Shown here: piece by piece, positions 12,301-27,300 of the stretch
Position numbering within the stretch: position 1 is the first letter of the stretch
Layout of the letters: every line of letters starts with the position of its first letter
From: Gymnogyps californianus
Lineage: Eukaryota > Chordata > Aves > Accipitriformes > Cathartidae
DNA: 64,000 nucleotides
Direction: 5' to 3'
Assembly (NCBI RefSeq): GCF_018139145.2
Contig: NC_059477.1
Location: 17,905,522-17,969,521, forward strand
Position numbers and translations under genes: made by a program
The notes under the pieces: model-generated
Database searches by the model: none
Seen by the model: the letters and a program-made list of their open reading frames with translations, nothing else
Told to the model about the DNA's origin: nothing

Positions 12301-15300
12301 CTTAGGTGATTTTGATTGGGAATAAGAAATATTTGTGAAAAGGACTGTCTGAAATTATTGTTTCTAAGACTCAGGGGCCTGAACTTGATGACCCAGCTGT
12401 TGCGTAATCTTAACAGAAGATGAAAATTCATGGATCTTTGTTTTATAGAAGTTATTCACTTCTGAGATTTGATTGAACTATAGCTAATAATTTAAATCTC
12501 TGTTGTTCGTGTTGACATAAACTACTGAAGATTGTGAATTTTAGTTATGAATTAGATTGATTCGGGAGCTGCTGCCTGTTTAAGAAGAAATATTGGAGAG
12601 TATTTCAGAGGGAAAAGCATATTTTATGATGGCTGGATTCAGGAAGCAAAAAATAAAAACTTTATTGACATGCAATTTTCATTTTTTTGAGATGCAAATC
12701 AGTAAAGAAGTTCAGAAAGAGTGAAACATTCTTACCTACGAAATTATGACTGTACCTAATATATTTGCATTTTTAATTTTTAAAATAATTTGAGAATTTT
12801 TTAACATGAACAGGAATACATTCTTTTTGTAATGTGACTAGTAGAATTAAGTTTTGCAGATGTCTGCCACTCATGAAAATTAAGAGTGAAAGTGCGGAAT
12901 TTGATCTATCTTTAATTTATATATTTTCATCTAATACTCTTTGTTTCAGTTCTATGATATGCTAATTACAATTCTGTGGTATGCTATATTTGCATTCCTA
13001 ATTTTAGCTAGGCCTAGAGTATAAAATTATAGTAACTTTGTACCAAAATACAGTGGCTCCGGTGTTCCTTAGTACTGCAGTAACTAAACAATTATGTAAA
13101 CAGTATACTAAATTATATATATTCTTAATCATGGCTACATTTCTTACTGTGGTAAAAAATACCAAGACTGCAAACACAAGCGCTCAGAACCGAAGAAGGG
13201 ACAATTTTAATTCTGTGCTCCCTCAGTCTACAAGGTCTTCCAGCCTCTGAAGCCCCTTGCTGCAAATTGTGTGTGCTAGAGCTCCTCAGCAAAACTTGTA
13301 CCTTGTAGTGATGTATTCTTCCTTCCTCTTATTTTTAGAAATGATCAATTTTTATGTTTTAGTTGAAACTTTCCAGAAAAGTCCAGTATGGCACAGATCC
13401 TGTTACATGAAATTTCATTCTGCTTTGGCAAATTCACAAGCAACAGAGTCTTATAATGAAAGAGAACCATAATTTTAAGCATTGCAGTCTGCATTAGGAT
13501 TCCATGAACTAATGCTAAAATATCATGACTTTGAATTTTTCCTTCAAGTAAACATACCAACACCACCAGAAGGGTTCTATAGAGCTGTGTTTTATTGTAA
13601 CTTTCTTGCACTTGTAAGTCAACCTTTCTCTAAACCCCGTCCTCATAAATCTCATCTTTTCCTTTAGTTTCATCCTGACGTTAACAGCTCCATGTGGCTT
13701 TTTGGGTTACAACATACTGTATGCTATCCCTTTTAGGCCTCTAGGAAGTTTAAGTCCTATCTGTATCAGTCCTTATTTTCCTCAGGAGTTTGCTGGTCTC
13801 TGACAGTGCTTCAAGCTCCCTGATCGCTAGTTATCTTCCTCTGTCTGCTTTGCTTTGCACTTCAGAAGCTTTCTGAATACATGGTAAGAGTGTACTTAAA
13901 TGTGTACTCTAGAAGGCCAAATTTTGTTTCCCTCCAGAGAGGGAGGGATGTTCAGTGTACAACAATCAGGAAAGGCAAAAGACAATTTTCCCCTCTCTTT
14001 CCGTGCTCTTTTAACCGAACATAAAGTACCCAAATAATGGGCTGTGAACAAATGAATACAAAAGCTATACTATCCATCACAGCTTACATAAAAAGATGTT
14101 TCTAGACCTTCAGCTATTCACATTCTGTCTTTGCTACAATATCAGACCCAAATGTACCCTGAAAATGAGTGGGGGGAGAGTTGTGTGGCTGCACAACTGC
14201 TGCATTACCAGATGGTGAGCATGCACACCACAGGCGTGGGATTGTATCCCTGTTAGTTTCCTCTCCATAAATCTTAACCAGAACATTGTTCCCTTTAAGC
14301 TACCAATGTTCTTTTTTGGTATAGTGAATACAGTGGTGTGGAAGTGGAAAGGAAAAATAGCATCTCACATCATAGAAATTGAAATTGGCCTGTGGTTTTT
14401 AAAACAATGCTTTTCTGACATGGTTTTACTGAGACCAACAGAAGTTGCAAGTTTGTACAAACTCCTTTTTGAATATATGCTAGGCATTCCTTATATTGTC
14501 AGGCTTCATTGCCAGCTCCTCAGAGCCCGGAGAGAAATGTACTGTTCTATTTTTTTGTGTTCACAGAGAATGAAAGTTCATAAAAAGAAACATAGCATAT
14601 GAAGTGAAAAATACTCTGGACATGTTCATATCATTTGTCAATTAACAATTATATAACAGCACCGCATACTCAGAGCTGGATGAGCTGGATGCATTTGTTT
14701 TCTTTCCCCCATTGAAACTGGAAAAATAAAACAAACACAAAACCAGACTTTTCCAGGAAACAATATCCTTCCAAATTTGTTTCTGCTCCATTGAAACAAT
14801 AAATACATTTTTTATGTATTTATTGAGAAATCATGCAAAGACGTGTAGATGTGGTGCTTAGGGACATGGTTTAGTGGTGGACTTGGCAGTGCTAGGTTTA
14901 CGGTTGGACTCTATGATCTTAAAGGTCTTTTCCAACCTAAACAATTCTATGACTCTATGATTCTATCGGATTCCAAACCTGATTGAAATAAAGTTAAGGC
15001 TTTACTGGAAAGCTCTATTAAGTTAATTTGATTAAAAACCCCACCTCATCAAAATTCAGGTTTCTGTGAAATATTTTGCTTTCCATGAGTCATCATTTTT
15101 TGATGGAAATACACTTTTTTCCTCTTACTAAGTTTACTTCTGGACAAGAGACACAAGTTGGAAAAAAGAAAATTCCAATTAGATACTAGGGAAAAAAAGT
15201 TTGACCATGAAGGTGGTTAAATTCTGGAACAGGTTGCCCAGAGAATTCTGGAATTTCCATTGCTGGAGATGTTCAAGACTTCATGGCATAAGTCCTTGAG

Positions 15301-18300
15301 TAACTTGAGCAAGGGGTTGGACAGATGACTTGCAGAGTCCCTTCCAACCTAAATTGTTCTATGATTCTGTGTTGATAAAAAGTTCATATTTCAAAGATGA
15401 AAAGTATAAAAACAGTAATATCAGTCTACTCCATTTAAAAATAAACTATTCCCATATGTAGTATATAGAAACTAAAATATTTGAAAAGCTAGCAGTAACT
15501 AATGGCTTTGACAGTTGTGGAAAGCATAATTTCAAACTCATGGCAATAAAACCTTAATAGCACTCCAAAGACCATCTCATGTATTTGAACTCTTCCTCAA
15601 CAAAGTAAAGTTTCCTGTAACATATTTCTCTTTTTTTACTAGTCTGTCTTCTCAAAATGCACCTGTGTTCTGTTGCTGGGGTAACAGACAAAATGACAAC
15701 TGTTCTCATACTATATTAGGTTTTTGTGGTATTACAGGAGCTATTATTTAAAAAAAATAACATACACAGCTGTTTTAAATGTGTGAACGATTTTCAATAG
15801 ACATTAAAGAAAAAATTAATATTACGTCTGTATTTCAAAATTTCCATGAATCAGTTATAAAAACTAAAAGGTTATTACACATGGACAATTTTCTAATTCT
15901 TTTTTGTAAGTTTATGCACAATGTTTTCACATTTCATTAAATATGGCAGTTTAGTTTGCTTTAACTTTCAAATTTTCTTTTGAATTCATCACACAGTAAT
16001 TGAATGAAAAAAAAATTTGCATGAAGCATGACTGATAGTTTTCAAAAGTTTTCTCTGTGTCTTAGGGATTATGTGCCTCACAGCTAATCAATTACTGGAA
16101 AATATAGCATACTGGTCAGGTACAAATGTTAAATAACAACCTGTTCAGAAAAAAGGCTTCTAAAAGAAGGAAATCTACTTCTGGGCCCTATGCCAATTTT
16201 ACAGTGTCCATCCTGAGTAGTTAGGAAAGATTTAACATTTGAAATGTCTTTTTAATATGTTGAAGCTGATGTAGTATTAGGATAAATGCATGTCTAGTTT
16301 TATTTCAAAATATAAATTATTCAGCTCTTTAAAAAGTCAGATTTTGCCAAGAAATTCCAAATGGAGCTACCTCAAATGCCACCTGTTTTTCCACAGTGTA
16401 TTCAGGACAGCTATGAAAGTGGTATGATAATTTGGGGAAAATTAACCTACTAGTGACAAGCAATCTGTGTGTGAGGTTCTGAAAATATTTTACCTTTTTT
16501 TTTTTAACATGTCAGTATTAAGTCATGACAATTATTTCTTTTCACAGATTAATATTAAGATGTTGAATTAGTAAAGAGACTATCAGTTTCACATACTCAT
16601 TTAATTCCTGTTATACTATGTTAGTTAGAGAGCCGGTCTAGAATGTTAAGAAAATCTCATGCTGGGTAATTAATGAATGCCACTACTTTTATGGAGTTGT
16701 TATGCATGCAACTATTTTATGCCTCAGTAAGAAAGAAACATAATAATGGCTTCTCTTAGTGCTTTACTTTGTCAGCTTTTTATCCAGTAGTATTAAAATG
16801 GCTGTTTTAGAAGTAGCATTTATTTTTTAGACATATTGATAGTGTTCGACAACTGCGCTCTCAACCTGTTCTCTGCCCTTTCAGTCCAATGATATTCATG
16901 GACAAAATAAGATGAAGTACTTGCTACTGCACTCAAAATTCTCTGGAAGAAAATACAGATGTTTCATGCTACGTAGGAAATGACACCTCTCTGTATACCT
17001 TAATTTATGGACAGAGGCTATCAATTAATTGCTTCTCTGTTATGTTTATTTTATTAAACAGAAGCTGTCAATACCTTATCTGGGAGATGTGGTACTTTAG
17101 TGGTAAGTCTACGGATACTCAAAAAGATAAAAATGTTTTACAAAGTCTCCCTTCACTTGTTTCATGAACTAGCTTCTCAGTATGCTTTTTTCTGATGATT
17201 CAAACATCCATCATGGGTGTGAAAGTGATTTAATTGCTACTACCTGAGTGTGAAAAAACACTGAGGACCAAATTCGGTTTAGAGTCATAGCTATTCCTGA
17301 TGAAGTAAATTCAGATCCTGGGTCTTCAATAGCATGATGGGAGAGGTCTGTAGGACTTTCCCAAGGCATGTGGGAATCTTCTGAATTTCCTCAGCAGGGT
17401 CTACCAACATGGGTCTTCTAAAGCCCAGACAGAGTTAAAAGTTATCTTTAGTCTTCTTTCCTTTAAAATAGCCTGTCAAAGGGCAGCATAAATTCGATCT
17501 GCCTGCTGCTGGGGGTTTGTTGGGTCTTTTGTGGTTGGGTTTGTTTGTTTGTTTGTTTAGTTGTTTTTTTAAGTGCTGGTCATGGTCTAACACAAAATGA
17601 ATTTTTTGTTTCCTTGAACCGACTTGAGTAAATTTTCAGTAAAACTTTTGATAAAATTAATAAACTGAAGAAATTAAGCAGATCACAAGCTGGTTAAATG
17701 CTTCAAGATGTTAGCCTGCTCTAGTCTCTTTGGAAGTCAGAGGGTAGACCAAAAGAGCTAAAGCAGCATTGATTTCCTTGCACCCTAAGGATGAATGCTT
17801 ATGCTTTGGAGTGCAAATAGACTTGTCAAATATTAGGATATAGAGGTAGAAGAGTGGATTTGCATATTCTAGTAAACATTGTTATTTGGCCATGTTCTGC
17901 AAAATAAAAATACTACATGTAAGTGTGAAAAAAGCCTGTAAGGACCATGGAGCTATACATGCAAACAATGACTTTCAGCTAACTAATGACCAAATTCCAA
18001 ATCAGAGATTTCTGTGAACGGTTGCAATAATTATGATGGGAAGTTTAAAAAAAAAAAAAAAAGAAAAAAGTAATTTTTATTCATCAATTCAGTTAGCTAG
18101 CATAAAGAATGTTGAATTGAAAGTACTTGAAGATAGAGCACCCCGTAATGGTTGCTTAGTTTGAGAGATTCGCTGACTATCCTCCTAATAAATGCCTCCA
18201 AGCATTTGTTAGAAAAACGGTTATTTGTGCAGAGTCTGCAACAAGCAGTTTATGTCTATAAAAGAGATGCCTAGGAGCAGCATTACATGAACTACCCAAA

Positions 18301-21300
18301 TGATTCTGCTGTTGTTGTTTTAGCACTGTTTCTGAGTTGCCAATGCAAGAAGGCAGTGATTTATTCTGCCTGTTCATCCAGGATTTGGTACTTTTTTGAA
18401 GCTATTGAAAGTAAGATCTAGTGTGAAGTTTTACTATCTCAAGAAAAGCAGAAATGATCAACGTGTTTTCATTGGCCAGGAAGGGTAAAATGCTGCTCAC
18501 TGCACATTTTTTATTATACAGGAAAACTTTATTGGTTTGGGAGAAACTGCTAGATATTTTTAAAGAGCTGTTTAAGTTAAACTCTACATAAAAATATGAG
18601 TGAATTGAACATTAGCAGGTTTACTGAAAGACAGGTTTTTCATATAGCAAAAAGCAAACCAAACCCTATAATGATTACATAAAATTATAAAGTAACAGAA
18701 ATATACCTTAAAAATTCATTGCTTATTTATCCTCCCCCCCCCCCCCCCAACTTTACTTGCTTTGACAGGTTTTAAGTATTTCTTAAATGTGCTGTACAAA
18801 GGTTAAAGCAAGGCAGTTCCTTGGCCCCAGAGCCAAGAAAGCAGGTTTTTTTTCTCTCCTATGAATAATATGTACTGCCTGATAAATATCTCATCAGCTG
18901 TGGAACAAGCATGGATTTTGTAAGAACTGCAGTATAACTTTATTTCCTGCACTATATTTTGGTTTGGGGTGGTTTTTTTTTTTTAGCTAAATTGAAGTTT
19001 AGAAATTAAAGTTTATGAATTAAAATTCAGATTGCACTGAAAGCATAAATAAGGAAATCCAATTACACTTAAATAGAGCAGGATTAGTTCAAATAAGTAT
19101 ATTAATAATTCTAGCTGTATATGCTACAATTATACTTCTTTAACTATGCCAGTAACTTTAGATATTCTTGTATATTTGCATGTAAGTGATTGTGAGCAAT
19201 GAACAGTTTTGCAAGCTCAAGACAATGCCAAAACTCTAATTGGATTCCGTAAGTAACAATTTCTTCTGTATATAAGTGAATGAAGGTGGGACCATGAAAT
19301 TGTTCAACCAGCAATGATAAGGTAAGGGAGCAATTGATAGATGTCTGAAGAAATTAAACAATATTGTGTACGGTAATGAAAAACTTCTGCATACTTTGCA
19401 GCATATGGATAATGTAGTAAATGGGTTACTAGAAACCTATATTGTTTCTGTTTTGAATGTTATGAGTTCTGACAGCAGGTCTATCTTATGCTTACACTTT
19501 GTGTAGACATCTGTGAACTAACCGTAAATCAACTAGCTCAGACATAGCTAACAGTGTAGCAGCAGTAGTATGAACCACAATTACCTGCCGCTTCCACTAA
19601 AATCATCTGCCAAACTTTAGTTGTATACCTTTAGAAACCTTTCTAGGAAAGCTTATGTGTCTGAAAAGCTAGTCAAATTATCCTTGACTGTGTCTTCATG
19701 GTAACAAAAACATTGTTTTATACTGTGCTTTTACTGGGGTAGCCTTTTAAAATCATCTTGCAAGCAGTTTGGCTGTGTTTTCAAAATAGATTTTGAGAAT
19801 CAATATCTACGTCTCTTTTAAAGGAATGTAAATGTCATATCCTACCTTTATGTTGTTTGTGAAATGTGATGAATGATAACAGGAACAGCGGGCATTAGAA
19901 ATAAATTTGAAGACTAAAATATATTTATTGAATGTATAGACTATTTGAAGAGCAGCATATTATAGTTATGTGTGCTCATTTACCTACTGGCAAATGGCTT
20001 CAATTAAAGAAATTGTTCATTAGTATTCCTTGTGCAAAAGCTTAGAAACAAATTTAGAGGCATAATAAGTAAGATTAGAATGAAATAGCACGTGAGTCTA
20101 CCAATTTTACTAGCATTATATAACACAATAGAAATGTGACTGCACTATTAATGCCGGTTTGCCTTTGATGTGCTTGATCTGTTTTTATTGTGAAAATGCT
20201 GTGTGTCTGAAGTTAACCAACAAGTGGAAAATAGAGGATGGGGCCTGAAAAGATGGGTAAAGTGGCCTTCCAGATGAAGTAACTTCCTTATTCCTGTTAG
20301 TATTGTATTGACCACTGGAGGTTTCAAGACCTTACCTAAAATGCAGTGTTCTCAAACAAGTGAACAACGCAGACAGAGATGTGCCCTGTTACGCAGCCAT
20401 CATGTCTGTAGGTTACTTCTGAAGGCAATTACCAGTGGGAAAACCCCCCCAGACCTTCATTATTTTCAGTAAACTGTAATCTGTTTTCTAAGAGAGGTAG
20501 GAATACTATATACTACCTTTCCGCTAATTTCCCAGTTCCTTGGTAAATATCAGGGAAAATAATCCCTGACTTTTTGTCGGTTTTAACTGAAAACAATGAC
20601 TGCTAGCGTACTAAATCTCCAGATTTATTTTCTAGCCATCACTTAACCTTAAAGTGAGCTTTTTATTTTCAGCAGAATGATTTTGACTGAACACTTAGAA
20701 TTCTGATGTCATTTTACGGAATATCTATTTCAGGTGTCTCATAACTTCATTCTCCACTAAAAGCCAATACTCCTTACAGGATTGTTTATCCGATAATAAG
20801 ACATAGTCTCCATTTGCTGAACTTCTGTGATGTCTGAAAGAAGTGTCACAATTAGGAAACCCAACAAATAAAGGAAGGTGCACATAATGAATGGAGTCAT
20901 GACAGCAGAATTTCCCATGGTTTTATTTTTTAGCTTATGGCATTCACTTTTTCAAATGAAGTCAAACTTACCTGCTAAAAGCAAATGCTTGGCATAAAGA
21001 AGTTTGAAAATAATTTTACATCAAAAATATTGGTAAAGCATTTTCAGCTATATCTTGTAAGCACTCTGAAGTATGTCTACATTAACCTCATCCTACCCTG
21101 CTGTCACAGGGTGATGAAGTCACTTCCTTGTGTATTTCATTCATTCATCTTCTGTCATGAAACTTTTATTCTACACTTTGGCCTTAAAGCTTCCACAAGA
21201 CTTTCAGAAGACCTTTTCTTCTAGGTGCTAGGAAACAAAACAAACTTCTTTTAGATCTGTTAGCCAGGATTCATCCAACACAGTTTGCGCTTGGCAGTTA

Positions 21301-24300
21301 GTACTTGGAGTTTAGGCTTTTTTTGAGATAGAACAAAGAACCAAGGCTTTGTTGGCTCTGAAGAGATTGTGCATATATTTAGGAAAATCCAGTATTAAAT
21401 GGACAACATAATTTTTATAGCTTTGACAGTATAAAAATAATTGAGAAATAATGGTGCAAACCAACAAAAGAAAAACCAAGAAAGAGTTGAAAGAACTGTG
21501 TTAGATTGCAGTGAAAGATGGATTTTCATTTAAAATTTTCATGAGCTTGGTTCATTAACTTACCATTATCATTGTTTTGATGAAGCTGGGTTTTAAATTT
21601 TATTAATTGTACAACCATATAATCTCTGCAGTTTAAAAATTATCATGAGTCAGTGCTGCTTTTTTTTATTTCTAATAATAAGGATTCTGACTGCTGCATG
21701 TAAGACTAGAAAAACACCTGCAGCAACCCTTAGTTACCTTGTCAGCTAGATAAATATTCTTGAATAAAAGTTGACTGGAGTACTTTGGATTAGATTCCCA
21801 AGGCCAACTGTTTTTCCTGATCTGATTCTTGTCTCATTGTGGTATGATGGAGATATAAATCAGCTGCTCTCAATAGTTACATCAGATTTGCATGGAGTAG
21901 ATACTGTCAATGACCTCATTTAAAGTCAAAGCATCATTTTAAATAAATGTTAATTAGATTTCTACTTAAATACAGATCAGGTAGCATTTGGGGGATTTGA
22001 GATTTTCTTCTCATATTATGAGGCAATCAGGATGGGGATTCAACAGAACAAAAAGTATTGGTTTTACAGGATTAGAAAGCAGCAGTTCCTACTCCTGGTA
22101 TTCAGAAAACAAAATGGAGTGTGTATTGTTCTCTAGAACACTGGCTTTTGATCAGATGTTCTTTTTGATGGGTTTGTTACCAAAAAATAAGCATGCATTT
22201 ATGTTGCTGATAATGACTTTTCTATATACTATAGAAAAAGATAGGTTTGTTGGAGCTGCTTTATGCCTGTTAATTTTACCACTGTTAGTTTTCATAGTTG
22301 GCTGTCTGTAAAGTTAAGTTAAAATAATTTCATTCTTTTTTTTTCAAAGAAAGAATAAAAGTTCCATAGTTTATTATACTGTTCTTACAGTATTGCTTTT
22401 AGAGAGAACTGATGAGCCTCTTCAGTTCAAGCTGACATCTTTGTGTAGTATACAAGGTCTAGGGAGGACTGGAGGTTATGGTTCTGTGTTTAAAACAATA
22501 AAGTTTTCTGCAACTTCCTTTTTTCAGTTGGATCCGTCAGGAGAATGTGAAGTTTTCCAATTCTTTAGCCTTTATTAGTGTGTGTGTGTCATGAGAATGA
22601 GTTATCATAGATTTTAATTTGCCTAATATAGATTTCTTTTCCCATCACACATTCATGTGATAGCACCTGTAATAACAGCAGAAATTGGCACTTTATTAAT
22701 TCATGCTCATGATAAAACCTGAGATGGGGGGGGGGGGAGAATATAGAACAAATGCTGATCAATTTTCCTGACACACTAAAGATTTTTAACATAGGCTGGA
22801 AATGGCCCAGCAGTTGTCTTTCTCATGGTGTGATTAGTAAAAGGAATGAAACACAGTAGAACGATTTTCTTGACAATAGAGTATTATTTGGTGGCCAGCT
22901 TGAGCAATGCAGTGAGCTGAACTTGAAACATTGCATAAATTTGGTGTTTTTCTGGAGAATATGCGCATATGTTCAAGCTACTCCTGTCTGGATTGTGTTG
23001 AAGTCATCAGAGACTTATCAGTAAGTTACCTTACAAACTTTTAAAGCCTGTAATGCTGGGTAATGTAATATGATGGCATATGAAAGAAGATCCAAAATAT
23101 CTGCATTGCTACCACTTCCAGGAAGATCTGTGTTTAAAGAGACGTAAACCCATTTGAATTTACATATTAGAGATAGAATGATAAATTCTCTTAACACTTG
23201 TTTTTGTAAAAAATATTGCCTCTTAAGTGCAGATGAAATTCAGAAGCTTGTTATGAAACATGCAGGAACAGCTACGCTCCTATCACTAGGAACTGGAAAT
23301 AAAGCAGGAGCAGGAGACTTGTGGGTAGTTTATCAGACCCACTGAAAAAGTATCCTGACACCAGTATCAGCACAGTGTTTTGGATTCTGTTTACAGATTT
23401 GTTTGTTTGTTTGTTTGTTTTTCTTCTCAGGCTTTGGAAGACCAGGTATGGGACCTGCTGCATGAAGCAGACAAGGCTGCAGAGGAGAACAAAGAAAAGA
23501 GTCAGGTTTATGATGCCATGGCAGAGACCCTTGGGGATGCATGGGATGCCCTCATCATTATGTTAGAGAAGCGACAGGCACTTCTGGAACTTACTTCAGT
23601 GTTCTTTGAAAATGCTCTGGAGGTTTGTATTTAAATCAAATTACTCTCAATTTGAAACCTCCCGCATCTTACAGGTACTCTGTCCATTGTAATTTTACTC
23701 TGTTATATATGTTCATTGCATTCCTAAAGGTTGAAGCAATTACGAAAATAAAAGTCTCTAGATGCATCCTTCCCTTTCCACCTTCTGGATAGTTCAGGAT
23801 GAAACTGAACAAAAAACATGTAGATTTTAAGAAATATCTTAGTCATGATGTCTCCAAAATTTGTACTTGACAGAAAATGACAGTGAAAAATGGAACTGGA
23901 CCAAAACCTAAAATATGTAATTCAGTGGCTATGGACATTCTGCAGAATATCTTTCATTCCTTATGATTCAAATTATTTGGCATTGAAAGAACTAAATTCT
24001 CAGATGCCTTCATTAATGCTTACTGAAGATTGGCCACTGAAGGTTTTACACCAAAATATCCATACAGATATTGTAATTATGTAAACTAAACATTAGTCTA
24101 ACTTGCCAGTCCTTTACCTGAGACTTCCATGTGCAGATGTGCACAAAAGAACAATTGTATGAGCCCAGAGACAGATTTCAGAGTGTTACCCTAATTCACT
24201 GATACACAGGGAGCTAAAGCAGAGAGGGACTCCATGCCCTGCAGGTGTGTGCTCGCTCTGTGTAGCCTCACATTCAATTCTCCCCACATTCCTGGAGCTT

Positions 24301-27300
24301 TGAAGAGTTTGGTAGTTCTCCCTGATAATTTTGTTTCTACAATAGCCCGGTGCCACCTATAAATTACAGAGGCAACCATTCTACTGCTAACTGTCCTAGG
24401 AACTCCAAGATCAACAATCTACTAATTATTGTGTCCTGGCGATATGTATTATACAAAGAAATTAGTACAGAGTTAGCTTAAGTATCACTATGATAAGTTC
24501 TGTACTACCAAAGGTTGACCTAGTGCAGACTAAATCCTTAAGGGGCTAGCTGAATTGCCCCTGCAACAGGCTTATATCGTTACAACAAAATGCAGCGGCT
24601 GGAGCACAGCACAGGTCACACCCATTATATATAGAAAGGAAGAAGATGCCATATCGATTTAAATAGGAGTTGCTGAAACTTCTTATGGAAAAGCTTTTCT
24701 TTAAATTGACAGCCTGTGATTATGGAAATCTTTGGGTTTTTGTGATAAAACACAAAACATATCTCAAGAATAGTCTTCAGTGAAAATCAGAACTCAAATC
24801 TCAAATGTTGATATCTAATGGATTTCTTTTATAGCATGCAGATCAAGAGGGAGAAAAATGTGGAACAATAGAAAAGACAGAAAAAGCAGAGTGCTTGTTT
24901 TCATCTTCCTTAATTTCACCATAGGTTTCAAAATCTTTGCTTACACTGAAACACAAGTTTGAAGTCTACTGGTTTGTTCATTCTTGAAATGAAGGAGTAG
25001 AATTGATAAAGATTGGCTAAGATGCAGAATATGTGTCTCATCTCTCTCTGAGCTACTCATACTTCCACCTGCAAAGGTGGAAGCCAAATAAAGAATTCCA
25101 ATCTTATTTTTAACAATCTCAGCAGATTACCAAATCTGCTCCAGATCTCCCTGAAACACAGAATGTTTCAATATTTAAAACATGGAACCCATGGAAAAAT
25201 GAGCTGTAAAGGAGTAACCTAACTTCAGTCTTCATTACAGAGATGCTATGTCCCCTCTATAATTAATTACTGTGTTTACCATAATATTAGTCAGTTTAAA
25301 TTTGCTACTCATTTCTGCCTTCAAAAGATTGCTTTGAAGATTGTATCTCAGTCTGATGTTGCCCTTAAATGTTTTTGCCCCCTCAATACTTTAACATTAG
25401 AAAGAAGTTCTGGGAAGGAGACCTGAGTTAAAGGCTTCATTCATGTTAAATGATTTTACTGAAGGCTTTGAAATAAACAGATTCTTCCATAAGAATTTAT
25501 TTTCAGTGGGTCTGAAGGCTATGTAGGAAAGATGATTCATAAAGTGACAAACTGTAATTACAGAGTATGTCAACTGAAATTTGGGGTTCAATGAGAACCT
25601 CAAAAACCCAGAAGGTGCATAGAGGCCACAAAGCATCTGTATCTAGCAGTCACTAAAAATGACTTTTTCCAAGAATTTACAAATTCTCATGAACTTTCCC
25701 TTTAATACAGAGATTATGATGGAGTTCTGCAAAAGAAAATTATACTGTGCTTCTTCCCATCTTTTGTTTTCTTAATGCAGTTTGCTGTTAAAATTGACCA
25801 AGTTGAAGATTTCCTGAAAAATGCCCAAGAATTTGACAATATTGACTCTTTGAGAGAACTCCTTCTGCAACAAAAGCATCATACAAAAGGTACAAACAGT
25901 ATTCTGCTCCTGATGGTGTGTGATTGTGCGCTGACTCCTTGAAGGATGATTTTACTCTTCCTGCAAGTATTTAAAAAAAAAAAAATCTTAGAACACATAT
26001 GAAAATGTTCTATTTGGAAACATATAATGGCAAAATAACTCATTATCAGGCCTCCTGAAAGAGATTAAACTCTTGGTTTTGAGCTAGCTCTCTCATGGTT
26101 CCATCTTTGTTGCTGCAGAGCAGCTAGTGGTAATCTTGTATTCTGATTTTAAGGCAGTCCAGGTCAGGTGAGCTGCTAAGAAACCAAGCCATCTTTTAGT
26201 GCTGATTGGCAAGCAAATTCTAAAACCATCCTTCTGTTCCATGGGAAAATTTGTCAAAGTTATCATAGCTACAAAAAAATTAGCATTTTCCTATGGAAAA
26301 CTTTCCATTAAAAAATTTCCAATCAGCTCTAGTAACAATACCCTGCAAAGTCCTACAATTTCTTGAGAGTGGCCAAGGGAGAAGTCTGCCCTCTGCTTTC
26401 CTTTGCCTGGGGATGGGGTTTGAAGCAGGAGTGGTGAAGTGACGGTGGGAGCTATGAGATAGAAGGGACAATTAGCCAGCTTCAGAATCTATTTGCCTAC
26501 AGTAGTTCTCTGCATTTTGCTTCTGCCTTTGGGGCGTGGGGCTGTTTCACTTCCCCATTGAGTTGTCCAGTCTGTTCCAAGAGGTTTTGCAGCTAGAACT
26601 GTAACACTCTTGGAAAAAAGGTGCTCTCTCCCCTTCCACCACAACTTTCCTGCACATACGTTTGCCTAGAAAAATTCTTCCATGTGACTTCTTTTTGTTT
26701 GTTCAAATTTTCATGTGAAGCATCTTCTACCATGTTGTGGTACTCTTAATTCAAAAAGGGTGAAAAAAATTTTCTCAAAACCAATCTCATTGTGTGGCTA
26801 CTTCAGACACCCTTGCAATTCCATACGGTTCTGTATTTTTTTTATAAGACTTAAGACTCCATCTTTGTAATTTTAACTAAATTTTGCTGTAAGATCACTA
26901 ACACTAGCAGAATATCAATTATACTTCATTATTCACTAGTGGAATACCAGCTTAAGTATTTTTAGCTACCTTGAATGCCAGGTGTTCTTCTCAGGAGACT
27001 GAATAGAGAATTAAACTCAGGTAACTCTAATATGGGTTGTGGGGCCTCCAATTCGATCTTTATGGGAGCAAAGTGCTCACTGTATAGCAATTTTAACCTG
27101 AAGTATCTGGCAGTAATTTATTGCTGAAAAGAGGGTCTATAACTGTAAGAATCAGATTAAATGGTTTGCCAGAGAACGACTGCTTTGATGGAGATAAGCC
27201 TTTCCTCAGATGGAGGAAAGTAGTTGCAATTGATTGGCTTCTTAATCTATCTTAACCACATCAAATTTGGAAAACTGATATTGAGCTATTTGATAAAAAA

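Larger units (their letters stand above)
5079..23430 (+). other. CCDC141: CCDC141 intron 2 (18.35 kb)
   Basis: The largest intron in the window, phase 0. It is AT-rich with many poly(A)/poly(T) tracts and contains two CR1 3' fragments (14840-14966 and 15147-15371), a (GTTT)5 run at 17539-17558, a C15 tract at 18734-18748 and a G12 tract at 22726-22737. A recursive-splice-like AG|GT site lies at 11555/11556. The longest open frame (21988-22311, 107 codons) resembles no family I know. No nested gene is supported. Confidence 0.85.

Noticed and set aside
21988..22311. 107-codon ORF with a hydrophobic C-terminus in intron 2
   Set aside because: No family resemblance, AT-rich composition as in neighbouring intron, and no splice or polyadenylation context.
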